The position numbers were made by a program, and so were the translations under genes. From an uncultured Lachnospiraceae bacterium (GTDB lineage: Bacteria; Bacillota; Clostridia; Lachnospirales; Lachnospiraceae), in contig CAKRJT010000004.1 of the NCBI GenBank assembly GCA_934351925.1, positions 89,748-153,747 of the forward strand: a stretch of 64,000 nt of DNA, in the 5' to 3' direction. Positions 25,750-35,426 of this stretch are shown in pieces; the first letter of the stretch is position 1, and every line of letters starts with the position of its first letter. The notes under the pieces were generated by a model. It did no database searches. It worked only from the letters and a program-made list of their open reading frames with translations, and was not told where the DNA came from.

Positions 25750-25854
25750 ATGTTTAATTTTTACAGCAAAAAAAACAGAAGAATTATTACAATAGTTATC
25801 GTTGTGATTCTGGTTCTCGCAATGCTGCTTCCTATGATTGCTGCATACCTGTAA
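25750..25854 (+). CDS. Small single-helix membrane protein, 34 aa
   Basis: The ORF encodes a short basic N-terminus (MFNFYSKKNRR) and then one hydrophobic helix rich in Ile, Val and Leu ending in MIAAYL. The positive-inside pattern fits a small membrane protein. GGAG lies 12 bases upstream of the ATG. Similar 30-40 aa helix peptides are common in Clostridia but usually missed by annotation. It sits between a divergent membrane-protein gene and the AIRS-like gene. Function unknown. Confidence 0.5.
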   Translation: MFNFYSKKNRRIITIVIVVILVLAMLLPMIAAYL

Positions 25855-25910
25855 GAAATCGTCCTTTATTAGAATACCAATAACTCATTAGAATGTAAAG
25901 GGCAATAGTG

Positions 25911-26864
25911 ATGAAGAATAGAAAGATATCTGAATCAATACTGAACAGATCAGTGCTGAAGCTTATTACCAATAAAAATAAAAGTGTTGTGACGGGCGGT
26001 GCGGCAGGACAGGATTGCAGCGTTATTGATGCGGGGGACTGTTACGTTCTCACCTCGACGGAGTGTGCGCTCACGGGTGAGAGGCTTGCGCCATATTTCG
26101 CGGTGATGCGCGCAGCCAATAATATCGCGGCTTGTGGTGGAACACCGATAGCGGCGTCGGCGGCTTTTATTCTGAGAGAAGATTTTGATGAGAAGCGCTT
26201 AAAAGACCTCACGCGGTTGGTAAACGATGCGTGCGGTGAGTGTAAAATACAGCTTTCAGGCGGTCACAGCGAGCTGTGTGACGGTGTAAATCAGGATATG
26301 GTCACGGTTACGGTTACGGGTACCTGCCATAAGAGCGGGCTTTTGAGTGTAAAAAATGCAAAGTCAGGAATGGCGGTCATACAGACAGGCTGGATTGCGA
26401 TGGAGGAGACGGCATATCTGTATGATGAGCATAAAAGTGAACTGCTTGAAAAACTGCCGGCAGCATATGTAGATAGGGCGAGGGAGGCTTTAGGGCAGGC
26501 ATGCCTGATAAAAACTGCCCGGATTGCCGCTGACAATGGTGCCATAGCGATGCATGATGTGGCGCAGAAGGGTATATTCGCCGCACTGTGGGAGCTGTCG
26601 GCAAGAAGCGGCTGCGGGCTCGATATCGACCTTAGAGCCATACCTGTAAGGCAGGAAACGATAGAATTCTGTGAGATAATGGGGCTTAATCCATACGAGG
26701 AGGCATCAGCCGGGAGTATGCTCATAGTTACTGAAAAGCCGGGAATGATTATTGAGTCACTGGCTTTGGAGGGAGTATCTGCGGCTGCCATAGGCTACCT
26801 GACTTCCGATAATGATAAGAAACTTGTATACGGCGACGAGGTGCGCTACATTGATAAACCATAA
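25911..26864 (+). CDS. AIR synthase-related protein (HypE/ThiL/PurM-like fold)
   Basis: Cytoplasmic ATP-binding protein of 317 aa. The PurM-like N-terminal half has GAAGQDCSVIDAGD and YFAVMRAANNIAACGGTPIAA; the C-terminal half has HDVAQKGIFAALWELSARSG and EEASAGSMLIVT. The order is as in HypE-type proteins. No hydrogenase maturation genes are near, so a HypE role is not supported. GTG 25908 is an alternative start. The relationship to the following trmL gene (94-base gap) is unclear. Confidence 0.82.
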   Translation: MKNRKISESILNRSVLKLITNKNKSVVTGGAAGQDCSVIDAGDCYVLTSTECALTGERLAPYFAVMRAANNIAACGGTPIAASAAFILREDFDEKRLKDLTRLVNDACGECKIQLSGGHSELCDGVNQDMVTVTVTGTCHKSGLLSVKNAKSGMAVIQTGWIAMEETAYLYDEHKSELLEKLPAAYVDRAREALGQACLIKTARIAADNGAIAMHDVAQKGIFAALWELSARSGCGLDIDLRAIPVRQETIEFCEIMGLNPYEEASAGSMLIVTEKPGMIIESLALEGVSAAAIGYLTSDNDKKLVYGDEVRYIDKP

Positions 26865-26958
26865 TAATATCAGGAAAATACATGTCTGATATGATTATCC
26901 TACGATGGAAACAAGCTTGTGGAGCTTGATATTTCAATTAAGAAAGAGGACCAGCACT

Positions 26959-27453
26959 ATGATGAATATTGTTCTTCACGAACCGGAGATGCCCGCCAAT
27001 ACGGGAAATATAGGAAGAACCTGTGTTGCCACCGGCAGCAGGCTGCATCTTATAGGGCCGCTAGGCTTTCAGATTAACGATAAGATGTTAAAGAGGGCGG
27101 GGCTTGATTATTGGCCTAACCTTGATGTTACTGTCTATGATGATTTTGATGATTTTATGGAGAAAAATCCCGGTGCCAGACTGTATATGGCGACAACTAA
27201 GGCTAAGAATGTGTACACGCATGTACACTATGATGAGAATGCATATATTATGTTCGGCAAGGAAAGCGCGGGAATACCTGAGAGTATATTACAGAAGTAC
27301 CCGGAGACTTCAATACGTATCCCCATGATAGGAGAAACGCGTTCGCTCAACCTGTCCAATTCAGTTGCGATTGTGCTGTATGAGGCGCTCAGGCAGAACA
27401 ATTTTGAGGGGATGAGACTTGAAGGAAAGCCGAGAACCTTTAACTGGGATTGA
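26959..27453 (+). CDS. trmL: tRNA (cytidine/uridine-34-2'-O)-methyltransferase TrmL
   Basis: SPOUT-class methyltransferase that 2'-O-methylates the wobble base of tRNA-Leu isoacceptors. Motifs: LHEPEMPANTGNIGRTC at the N-terminus, FGKESAGIPE in the middle, and RIPMIGETRSLNLSNSVAIVLYEALRQ in the C-terminal knot that binds S-adenosylmethionine. At 164 aa it is of normal size. The start at 26959 has AGAGGA upstream. Confidence 0.95.
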   Translation: MMNIVLHEPEMPANTGNIGRTCVATGSRLHLIGPLGFQINDKMLKRAGLDYWPNLDVTVYDDFDDFMEKNPGARLYMATTKAKNVYTHVHYDENAYIMFGKESAGIPESILQKYPETSIRIPMIGETRSLNLSNSVAIVLYEALRQNNFEGMRLEGKPRTFNWD

Positions 27454-27460
27454 AGTTTCT

Positions 27461-28864
27461 TCAATCCTCAGTTTGGGCTTTTGGAAGGGAGAAGATGAAC
27501 TCCGTTCCGGTTCCCTCGGTGCTTATAACGTCTATAGTCGTTTTATGTGCGTTTATGATTTCTTTAACTATCGATAGACCAAGTCCGGTTCCCTTTTTAT
27601 CCTTTCCTCTTGAAAGGTCTGATTTGTAGAAACGGTCCCAGATTTTTTCAATATTGTCCTTAGGAATTCCCATTCCGAAGTCTTTTACGGAAATAAAAAT
27701 CTTCTCACCCTTTTCGTAGGTTGAAATATTAATAAAGGAGCTGCTGTTGCTGAATTTTATGGCATTGTCTATGAGGTTGTATATGACCTGCTGTATCTTG
27801 CCATAGTCAGCGTCAACGAAGGTATTCTTGTCTGAGAAGGTCAGGTTGAACTGTATCTTCTTCTGCGAGCATACACCCTCAAATGTAAGAATTGTCTTGC
27901 GTATAATCTCGTTTATGTCAAAACTGCTTATTTCAAGAATCATTCCCTGATTCATGTTGTTGAGTGTGAGCAGGCTTCCGGTGAGCTTGTTGAGACGCTC
28001 TGTCTCAAAGAGCACTATATTCAGATATTTTTCATACAGCTCCGGGGGAATGGTTCCGTCGAGCATCGCCTCAAGATAGCCCTTAATCGATGTGAGCGGG
28101 GAACGGAAATCGTGAGACACGTTCGCGATGAACTTGTTCTGGTAGTCGTTTAGCTTGTCTATCTCGCCTGCCATGAAGTCGAGAGAGTTGGCGAGCTGTC
28201 CGAGTTCATCAACGCGCTTGAAATGTGCCCTCGCGGAGAGGTCTCCGTCCGCATATCCCTTTGTCAGCTTCGTGAGCTTCCTGATTGGCAGATATATGCG
28301 GAACATATACAGGAAGATGAAACCTGACGAGTAAATTAATACTATAATCATGGTGATATAGTTGTAGTTGAACACTGAGTTGCTGCTATGCTCAAGTTTT
28401 GATAAGTCCTTGTGTATGAGCACATATCCGCGCAAGGTGTACTGCGAATTGACAGGCGCTATAACCGTCAGCACATCATGGTCGAAGGTTCCGAAAAAAT
28501 CGCCTTCGAAGTAGTATCTGTTACCGCTCACGGACGGGTCGAAAGCTTTTATTGAACCTGTTCGGCTGCAGGTGTCAGCGATAATATTACCGTCCCTGTC
28601 AACAATCATAACCTCGCAGTTGAGATATCTGTCCACGATGGTGAGCTGCGCCGTGGCGGACTGGACATATGCCTTGTTCCCGGCTATCACGCCCGGGCCG
28701 TAGGCGTAGGCTATATATGATGCCTGACGGTACATGGCGGCAGACTCCTCCTTCACCGTGTGGGTATGATACATCTGCGGAATGAGAAGAGATATGGTAA
28801 GAAAGCTTATTATACCGAAGATAGCGTATTCAACTAACAATCTTACAAACATTTTTCTTCTCAT
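27461..28864 (-). CDS. Sensor histidine kinase
   Basis: Membrane kinase partner of the adjacent regulator. The first helix lies at ~10-30, an extracellular sensory region at ~35-165 resembles a Cache/PAS-like sensor, the second helix is at ~168-190, and a HAMP domain follows at ~190-242. The HisKA domain has NVSHDFRSPLTSIKG with His251 as phosphorylation site. The ATPase domain shows N and G boxes (QQVIYNLIDNAIKFS, DFGMGIP, GTGLGLSIVKEII). At 467 aa it is of normal length. The start overlaps the regulator stop by four bases (ATGA). The signal is not evident from sequence. Confidence 0.95.
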   Translation of the reverse strand: MRRKMFVRLLVEYAIFGIISFLTISLLIPQMYHTHTVKEESAAMYRQASYIAYAYGPGVIAGNKAYVQSATAQLTIVDRYLNCEVMIVDRDGNIIADTCSRTGSIKAFDPSVSGNRYYFEGDFFGTFDHDVLTVIAPVNSQYTLRGYVLIHKDLSKLEHSSNSVFNYNYITMIIVLIYSSGFIFLYMFRIYLPIRKLTKLTKGYADGDLSARAHFKRVDELGQLANSLDFMAGEIDKLNDYQNKFIANVSHDFRSPLTSIKGYLEAMLDGTIPPELYEKYLNIVLFETERLNKLTGSLLTLNNMNQGMILEISSFDINEIIRKTILTFEGVCSQKKIQFNLTFSDKNTFVDADYGKIQQVIYNLIDNAIKFSNSSSFINISTYEKGEKIFISVKDFGMGIPKDNIEKIWDRFYKSDLSRGKDKKGTGLGLSIVKEIINAHKTTIDVISTEGTGTEFIFSLPKAQTED

Positions 28865-29577
28865 GGCTTTTTGACCCCGAACTTATAACCTATACTCCAG
28901 ACAGTGCTGATACTCCAATATTCATTATCATGTATCTTTTCACGGATACGCTTAATATGCACGTCTACTGTTCGTGTGTCTCCCACATATTCGTAGCCCC
29001 AGATATGGTCGAGAAGCTGCTCTCTTGTAAAAACCTGGTTAGGAGATGAGGCAAGAAAATACAGAAGCTCAAGCTCCTTAGGAGGCATATCCACGTTCTG
29101 CCCTTTATAAATGACGGAATAGTTCGTCAGATTAATGAGAAGGTCAGGGTACTCGACATACTCACCTATATTCTCGGAAGGAAGTGCGGCAGCGAGGGAG
29201 GCAGCCTGCGTCTGGGTGCGCCTGAGCACTGCCTTCACACGCGCGACGAGCTCCTTCGAGTCAAAAGGCTTGATTATATAATCGTCCGCTCCGAGTTCAA
29301 GTCCGAGCACCTTGTCGAACACTTCACCCTTGGCGGAAAGCATGATGATAGGCACGTTGGAGGTGCGCCTTATCTCGCGGCAGACCTGATAGCCGTCTAT
29401 TCCGGGGAGCATCAGGTCGAGGAGAATGAGGTTGGGCTGGAATTGTCCAAACTGTTCAAGAGCCTGTTCGCCATCTTCGACTATAAGTGTGTCAAAACAT
29501 TCCTTCATAAGATAAAGAGATATAAGCTCTGCAATATTGTTATCATCGTCTACGATGAGTATTTTCTGTTTTGCCAT
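28861..29577 (-). CDS. OmpR-family response regulator
   Basis: DNA-binding regulator with an N-terminal receiver domain (phosphoacceptor Asp54 in LILLDLMLPG, lysine in IIKPFDSKELVAR) and a C-terminal winged helix (PPKELELLYFLASSPNQVFTREQLLDHIWG, TVDVHIKRIREKI). At 238 aa it is normal. The start has AGGAGGG upstream. It is the promoter-proximal gene of the pair with the kinase. Target genes are unknown. Confidence 0.96.
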   Translation of the reverse strand: MAKQKILIVDDDNNIAELISLYLMKECFDTLIVEDGEQALEQFGQFQPNLILLDLMLPGIDGYQVCREIRRTSNVPIIMLSAKGEVFDKVLGLELGADDYIIKPFDSKELVARVKAVLRRTQTQAASLAAALPSENIGEYVEYPDLLINLTNYSVIYKGQNVDMPPKELELLYFLASSPNQVFTREQLLDHIWGYEYVGDTRTVDVHIKRIREKIHDNEYWSISTVWSIGYKFGVKKP

Positions 29578-29676
29578 GTTTGTGCCCTCCTATGTTGTAT
29601 TAATCCATGATATGAGGGGCAAAAGGTATTTTGCACCTCATTTGATATCCATAATAAAAATGTGTCATTGAAACAA

Positions 29677-32052
29677 TTACTTGAATTCGGCTATTGTAAC
29701 GCCCGCATCGCCCTCTCCGAAGGTGCCGAGGCGGTAGGATTTGATGTACTTCTGGCGCTTTAAGTGGCTCTGTACGGCATTTCTTAATGCGCCTGAGCCT
29801 TTTCCATGGACAATACGCACGGATGGAATATGCGAAAGGTAGGCATCATCGAGATACTTATCAAGGTGTGCGATGGCTTCGTCAACTGTCATGCCGATGA
29901 GATTTATCTCGCTTGAGAGGGTGAAGGTCTTGGATGCTTTTATGGCACCGGAACCGCCCATTCCCTTTTTGGCAGTTATTTTGTTGTTATCCTCAAGTAT
30001 TATAAGATCCTTTATATTCACCTGTGAGTTGAGTATTCCCATTGTGACGCTTAAGTTGCCTTTAGAGTCAGGGAGCGTGTGGACGGTACCCTCAAGGTTC
30101 ATGCTGAGCACCTTGACGCGGTCGCCTATGTGGAAATCCTTTGCAGTGTAATTTTTGCCGGAAGTTTTAGGTGCATTTTTGAGTGTAAGCTTTCCAGATA
30201 CGGAGTCTAGCTTCTCGCGGGCAGCCTTTCGCTCCTTCTCCATCTCGGCGGCTGAAACACCCTGGCGCTCATATTTGTTGAACTTTCTTATAACTTCATC
30301 GGCGTATTCCTTCGCATCGCGCAGAATGTCGGCGGCCTCCTCGTTGGCACGGCGGATAATCTTGTCGGAGCGCTCATCAAGGCGTTCCTGTTTTGCTTCG
30401 AGTGCCTGCTTGAGCTCGGCTACCTGTGCCTTGTAGGTCGATATCTCCTCGCGTTCGCGCTCAATCGTGACGCGGCTCTCCTCAAGGTTTGCGAGCAGAT
30501 CCTCGAATGCCTTGTCGTTAGTGCCAATCTGTGCCTTGGCGTTCTCTATAATATATGATGGAAGTCCAAGCTTGCCGGATATGGCAAAGGCGTTGCTCTT
30601 TCCCGGAATACCAACCAACAGTCTGTAGGTAGGGGAGAGTGTGTTCACGTCGAACTCACAGCAGGCGTTCACGACACCCGGGGTTGACAGGGCATATACC
30701 TTGAGCTCGCTGTAGTGGGTCGTGGCGGCGCAGGTAACCTGTCGCTTGTGTAAATCCTGCAAGATGGATATGGCGAGTGCAGCACCCTCTGTAGGGTCGG
30801 TTCCGGCACAGAGCTCATCGAAGAGCACGAGACTCTTGTAGTCCGCCTTTCCAAGGATATCCACTATATGTGTCATATGCGAGGAGAAGGTCGAGAGACT
30901 CTGCTCAATGCTCTGTTCATCACCTATATCCGCGAATACATCGTTAAATACCGAAAGCTCCGAGCCGTCAAATGCAGGGATATGAAGTCCGGCCTGTCCC
31001 ATGAGCGTGAAAAGCCCGATAGTCTTTAAGGTTACGGTCTTACCGCCCGTGTTAGGTCCCGTTATGACGAGCAGGTTGAAGTCCTTGCCTAAATATACGT
31101 CGATAGGTACAACTTTTTTCGCGTCTATGAGAGGGTGGCGTCCCTTCTTGATGTTGATGTAGCCGTTCTCGTTCATCACCGGTTCGCTGCCGTTGTAGCG
31201 CTTTGAAAGGCTCGCTCTGGCAAATATGAAATCAAGCTGTGTGAGCACCTTCAAATCCGCGTGGAGGCTGTCTATATACTGCGCCGCCTCCTCACTCAGA
31301 TTGGCGAGAATGACATTAATCTCTTCTATTTCTTTGAGTTCGAGCTCGCGAAGCTCATTGTTTAACCTGACAACAGCCATAGGCTCGATAAAGAGGGTGG
31401 AGCCCGAGGAGGACTGGTCATGTATCATGCCCGGTACCTGTGAGCGGTATTCAGCCTTGACAGGTATGCAGTAGCGTCCGGCTCTCGTTGTGACGACGGC
31501 GTCCTGAAGGTAGGTGCGCTGTCCGCCTACCATGGAGTTGAGCTCGGAGTGAATCTTGTCGTTCGCTATGCGGATATGTCTTCGGATATCCTTGAGCCTG
31601 GCACTCGCATCGTCAGCCATCTCCTCGTCGGAGATTATGCAGCGGTTGATTTCGCGGTTGAGCGAGGTGAGAGGTTCAATAGCCTCGAACATCGTGTCAA
31701 GACAGTCGCGTGAGGTGTCGTCCGTCTCACGTCTGCCGTAGGTCTTGACACGGTTAGCCACATTGAGCATGGAGGAGAGCGCAAGAAGCTCGCTCATGCC
31801 AAGGCTTGCACCAATCTCAAGGCGCTTGAGTGACATGCCGATATCCTTAAGACCGGAGAAAGAGACTCCGCCTCTTTTTACTATTCTGTACAGTGCATCG
31901 GAGGTCTCCTTCTGTGCACGTCTTATTTCATCTATGTCGGTCATGGGTCTGAGCTTATGGCAGAGCTCCTTTCCCATGTCGGAGGCTGCCTGTTCGGACA
32001 GCAGTTCTATTATTTTAGTGTACTCTAAAATTCTAAGTGCTTTTTCGTTCAT
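29677..32052 (-). CDS. mutS2: Endonuclease MutS2 (ribosome-rescue and recombination ATPase)
   Basis: MutS-family ATPase of 791 aa. The lever and clamp regions span residues ~1-300. The ATPase has Walker A ITGPNTGGKTVTLK (~330), Walker B SLVLFDELCAGTDPTEG and the signature SIEQSLSTFSSHM. A coiled coil follows at ~510-620, then a KOW-like segment and a C-terminal Smr domain (MTVDEAIAHLDKYLDDA, VRIVHGKGSGALRNAVQSHL). Known members split collided ribosomes and restrain recombination. The start has GAGGGAA upstream. Confidence 0.97.
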   Translation of the reverse strand: MNEKALRILEYTKIIELLSEQAASDMGKELCHKLRPMTDIDEIRRAQKETSDALYRIVKRGGVSFSGLKDIGMSLKRLEIGASLGMSELLALSSMLNVANRVKTYGRRETDDTSRDCLDTMFEAIEPLTSLNREINRCIISDEEMADDASARLKDIRRHIRIANDKIHSELNSMVGGQRTYLQDAVVTTRAGRYCIPVKAEYRSQVPGMIHDQSSSGSTLFIEPMAVVRLNNELRELELKEIEEINVILANLSEEAAQYIDSLHADLKVLTQLDFIFARASLSKRYNGSEPVMNENGYINIKKGRHPLIDAKKVVPIDVYLGKDFNLLVITGPNTGGKTVTLKTIGLFTLMGQAGLHIPAFDGSELSVFNDVFADIGDEQSIEQSLSTFSSHMTHIVDILGKADYKSLVLFDELCAGTDPTEGAALAISILQDLHKRQVTCAATTHYSELKVYALSTPGVVNACCEFDVNTLSPTYRLLVGIPGKSNAFAISGKLGLPSYIIENAKAQIGTNDKAFEDLLANLEESRVTIEREREEISTYKAQVAELKQALEAKQERLDERSDKIIRRANEEAADILRDAKEYADEVIRKFNKYERQGVSAAEMEKERKAAREKLDSVSGKLTLKNAPKTSGKNYTAKDFHIGDRVKVLSMNLEGTVHTLPDSKGNLSVTMGILNSQVNIKDLIILEDNNKITAKKGMGGSGAIKASKTFTLSSEINLIGMTVDEAIAHLDKYLDDAYLSHIPSVRIVHGKGSGALRNAVQSHLKRQKYIKSYRLGTFGEGDAGVTIAEFK

Positions 32053-32182
32053 AAAAATTCCCTCAATCCCTCATAAAAATAAAATATTATACGCAAAAAG
32101 CAGTATTGTTGTGCTGACTGCGAATATACTTACATTCTAGCTTAAAATGAGTAAAACTGCAAACTATTTTCGCAAAAGATAC

Positions 32183-32211
32183 TTGACTTTGAACCCGGCA
32201 ATAAATATAAT
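32183..32211 (+). promoter_or_regulatory. Near-consensus SigA promoter of the Tad pilus operon
   Basis: TTGACT (32183-32188), a 17-base spacer, then TATAAT (32206-32211). It is the only promoter of this quality before the pilus genes. The ~100-base leader ends in GGAAAGGAGG before the ATG at 32319. Confidence 0.9.
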
Positions 32212-32318
32212 GGGTATCGAAGCTGATATCAAGCTTTATCTTTTATATTCCATGGAATTTTATCTTTTTACCGGTAATCAGGTAGTTACCCAGTTGTTTT
32301 TTTGGAAAGGAGGTATAC

Positions 32319-33515
32319 ATGATTTTTTCGGCACAGAAGAATGTGCTGCGGACGGGAGAGAGTGAGCAGAATGCCGAAGCGCTCACGCAGGAACAGATTG
32401 TGGAGAAGGTTGTCGACTATGTCACGTCGGGCTTTAACGTGGCGCGATTTAACATGTGCGAGAGGGGGGAGATAAGCAGGGAGGTATTTGCAGGAGAGGT
32501 GAAGGAGCATATCCGGAGCACCTATCGTGTGAATGAGGCACAGGTACGGGAGATTTACGGACAGTTTTCGAGGTTTGTGTGGAGTTATTATATTATTGAT
32601 GGTCTGATTGCGGACCCGGACATATCGGATATCAGGATAATCGATTTCAGGCATGTGTATATTAAGCGGAAGGGTGTGAGGAGCCTTTCGGATATACGTT
32701 TTCAGAGTGAGGAGGACTATGAGCGCTTTGTGGAGAGGGTTGCGCTCAAGAATAAGGTGAATATGGGGAATAACAATGCGATAAACATATTTACGGATAA
32801 GAGCCTTGAAGACTGGATTTTAAGGTTTAACCTGTCGACGCGGTATGTTCTGTCCGGCAATGCGCCTATGCTGCACATAAGAAAGCATGCAAGACATAAG
32901 AAGCTGCTTCCGCGTCTTGTGGCTGACGCAATGCTCCCGGAGGAGATTGCCATGCTCTTGATGGATAAGATAGAGGCGGGTGAGTCGTTTTTGGTGTGCG
33001 GTGCAGGCTCAGCGGGAAAGACAACGCTTATGAATGCGATGCTTGAGATCATTCCCGACAGATTTTCGATATTCTGTGTGCAGGAGGCGGAGGAGCTGTT
33101 CTCACTGAGGGCGAGAGAATTTTGTGCCTACCATATTGTTGATAACAGGGGCGAGGGAAAGGTCAGATATACCCTTGAGGATATCTCAAGAAACGGTCTG
33201 CTTGTCGATTCTGATGTATATATGATTGGAGAGATAAAGGGTGGAGAAGCTAAGGATTTTCTCTATGCGGTGCACACAGGTGCGATATGCTATGCCTCTA
33301 TCCATGCCAATTCACCGCGCGATGCCTATTTTCGTCTGGTGGATTACGTCAAAAGAAGCAGCTCCCATTCAACGGAGGAGATTTTATTCATGCTGCGTTC
33401 CCTGAAAAATTGTATTTTTCTTAAAAAATATAAAATTGACACAATAACGGAAATCGCATGGAGCGATGAGAAGAATGAGATGTTATTTAAGGCCATCTAT
33501 TCGAGGGAGGGGTGA
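32319..33515 (+). CDS. Pilus assembly ATPase CpaF/TadA
   Basis: Cytoplasmic secretion ATPase that powers Flp pilus assembly. The N-terminal ~130 residues are helical, and the PilT/VirB11-type core follows: Walker A CGAGSAGKTTLMNAML (~residue 227), acidic VQEAEELFSL, Walker B YMIGEIKGGEAKDFL and HTGAICYASIHANSP. At 398 aa it is slightly shorter than typical CpaF. The start has a strong AAAGGAGG. First gene of the pilus operon; TadB follows after 18 bases. Confidence 0.92.
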   Translation: MIFSAQKNVLRTGESEQNAEALTQEQIVEKVVDYVTSGFNVARFNMCERGEISREVFAGEVKEHIRSTYRVNEAQVREIYGQFSRFVWSYYIIDGLIADPDISDIRIIDFRHVYIKRKGVRSLSDIRFQSEEDYERFVERVALKNKVNMGNNNAINIFTDKSLEDWILRFNLSTRYVLSGNAPMLHIRKHARHKKLLPRLVADAMLPEEIAMLLMDKIEAGESFLVCGAGSAGKTTLMNAMLEIIPDRFSIFCVQEAEELFSLRAREFCAYHIVDNRGEGKVRYTLEDISRNGLLVDSDVYMIGEIKGGEAKDFLYAVHTGAICYASIHANSPRDAYFRLVDYVKRSSSHSTEEILFMLRSLKNCIFLKKYKIDTITEIAWSDEKNEMLFKAIYSREG

Positions 33516-33533
33516 GTTCTGGAGAAAACAGAT

Positions 33534-34520
33534 ATGGTTATGTATTTTTTTGCCGGAGGACATCTGCTTCTTGCACTGCTTCTTTTTGCCGTGACATATG
33601 GTTTTTTATGCTATGTGCGTGGTGAGAATACGCTGAGGTCAGGCTTGTATGAACTGTATGATAGGATAAACAGCCTGTCGGGAAGCCGTGAGGAGGTTGG
33701 CAGAAGGCTCAAGGCATTGTATGGGAATATGGTGACAAGAGGTTTTATAACGCACATTGCTGAGAATTTAGAGTATAGCGGGGCGGCAGGAAGATTTGAT
33801 AGGGTTACGCCCGAGCTGTATATTGCAGCCATGATTGTGCTGTCGTCGGCGATGTTTGGTGTTGGAAGCGTATTGTCGGGCAGATGGTATGTCGGGATAA
33901 TATTTTCGGTGCTTCCATGGCTGGTCTGTGAGTATGTGTTTGCCAGGGCGAGGGACTACCGCTACCGCAGGGAGGAGCAGGAGCTGTTAGCCTTTGTAAA
34001 CTGTGTGGAGAGCTGTGCGGCGCAGTCAGATGACATTATATACATACTTGAAAAGTCAGCTTCAATGATAGAGGGACCTCTGAGCGATGAGCTTCTGCAT
34101 ACTGTGTCAAAGGTTAAAAGCGGAATAAGGGGGACTGTGGCTCTAAAGGAGCTTGAAAACAGAGTTGAGCATGCATTTTTTAAGACGATGATACGAAATC
34201 TGGAGATATCATCGAGAAACAATGCAAATTACCGTGAGATAACGGCACAATGCAGAAGCCTTCTCACGGAACAGCTTGACAGCAGCAAAAGACTTGAGGG
34301 AATTTACCGTGAGGCAGGAATAAGGCTTGGAATGATACTTGTGTGTGCGTTTATCTGTCTCGAGATAATGTCACAGGCTATTCTTGACATGAGCCTGCCC
34401 GATATGTTCGTGACGTTTTCGAAGGATATTATCGGGAGCATCCTGATAGTCGCCATGTCCGCGGTGCTCCTGGTAACGGTGTATTTTGCATTTGTCAGAG
34501 GAAAGAGGGGGAGACAGTGA
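33534..34520 (+). CDS. Tad pilus inner-membrane platform protein TadB-like
   Basis: Membrane protein of 328 aa: an N-terminal helix (residues ~5-25), a pair of helices near 95-140, a cytoplasmic GspF/TadB-type domain (FVNCVESCAAQSDDIIYILEKSA, VALKELENRVEHAFFKTM) and a C-terminal helix. It should form the platform with TadC. Its stop overlaps the TadC ATG by one base (TGATG), showing coupling. Confidence 0.85.
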   Translation: MVMYFFAGGHLLLALLLFAVTYGFLCYVRGENTLRSGLYELYDRINSLSGSREEVGRRLKALYGNMVTRGFITHIAENLEYSGAAGRFDRVTPELYIAAMIVLSSAMFGVGSVLSGRWYVGIIFSVLPWLVCEYVFARARDYRYRREEQELLAFVNCVESCAAQSDDIIYILEKSASMIEGPLSDELLHTVSKVKSGIRGTVALKELENRVEHAFFKTMIRNLEISSRNNANYREITAQCRSLLTEQLDSSKRLEGIYREAGIRLGMILVCAFICLEIMSQAILDMSLPDMFVTFSKDIIGSILIVAMSAVLLVTVYFAFVRGKRGRQ

Positions 34521-35383
34521 TGGAGTTCCGGGCGGAGAACATTGCGGGGATAAGGACAGTGTTCATGGCTTTTGTATTAATGTCGGTCTTTTTGTTGATG
34601 TATATGTTTGCCGCTGACGCGGTGGCGGACAGATATGAGCTCGTCAGGCGCAGGCTTGCGGGAAGCCTTTTAGGTGCGATGAACAGAGCCGGGGAAAATA
34701 ATATATTTTCATACGAGTACATACAGACGCGGCTTGACGCGTGGGGAGTAACCTATCACTCAAAAGGAAGGATAACGCCGCCGGTGTATCTTTGCGGAAA
34801 GCTATTTTGCGGTGCTGCCGGACTTGTGGTATCGCTGATGCTAAATCCGGCACTTATGCCGGTATGTGCGGCAGCAGCATTTTTCTACCCGGATATACAT
34901 GCGCGTATGAGAAACCGGGACGACAATGAGAAGATGCTTGCAAGCATAATGGATGTGTATGATGTTGTGTTTTTGCAGCTCAATGCAGGCGAATATATAA
35001 CGCAGACCTTGATTGACGCCTACAGGGTAGCGGCACACCCAAGGCTGAAGGCGGCACTGATGACTCTCACAGGGGATATACTTTCCTCTAATGATTTAAT
35101 TGTATCAATGGAGGTTTTCGGAGGTAAATTCGAAAATGAAAATATAAATAATCTGGTTGTTATAGTCAGGCAGATTGTCGAGAACGGTTTGTCCCCGGCT
35201 ATGCTGTCGGACATAAGGCGATATCTGCTGACCTTGCAGGAAAGCTATAACAGGTATGTGCAGGAGAGAACCAGGCGGTTAGGAGACGTATGTCTGTTTG
35301 CAATATTTTTCTGCATTATGGCAGTGATGGTATATGCAAGCGTGAAGGGACTGCTCGATTCCGCGAGACTTTTTAAAATGTAA
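34520..35383 (+). CDS. Tad pilus inner-membrane platform protein TadC-like
   Basis: Membrane protein of ~287 aa. Helices lie near residues 15-35, 93-120 and 255-275, with a type II secretion F-like cytoplasmic domain between (SIMDVYDVVFLQLNAGEYITQTLIDAYRV, LVVIVRQIVENGLSPAMLSDI). ATG 34520 overlaps the preceding stop; GTG 34517 is an alternative. It is the second platform subunit with TadB. Confidence 0.85.
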   Translation: MEFRAENIAGIRTVFMAFVLMSVFLLMYMFAADAVADRYELVRRRLAGSLLGAMNRAGENNIFSYEYIQTRLDAWGVTYHSKGRITPPVYLCGKLFCGAAGLVVSLMLNPALMPVCAAAAFFYPDIHARMRNRDDNEKMLASIMDVYDVVFLQLNAGEYITQTLIDAYRVAAHPRLKAALMTLTGDILSSNDLIVSMEVFGGKFENENINNLVVIVRQIVENGLSPAMLSDIRRYLLTLQESYNRYVQERTRRLGDVCLFAIFFCIMAVMVYASVKGLLDSARLFKM

Positions 35384-35426
35384 AAATAATGATAAAAATA
35401 GTGACAAAAATGGAGGAGGATAGAAT

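Noticed and set aside
32273..32303. Weak hairpin plus seven T in the leader of the pilus operon, as an attenuator
   Set aside because: The stem is only five base pairs, too weak to claim termination.
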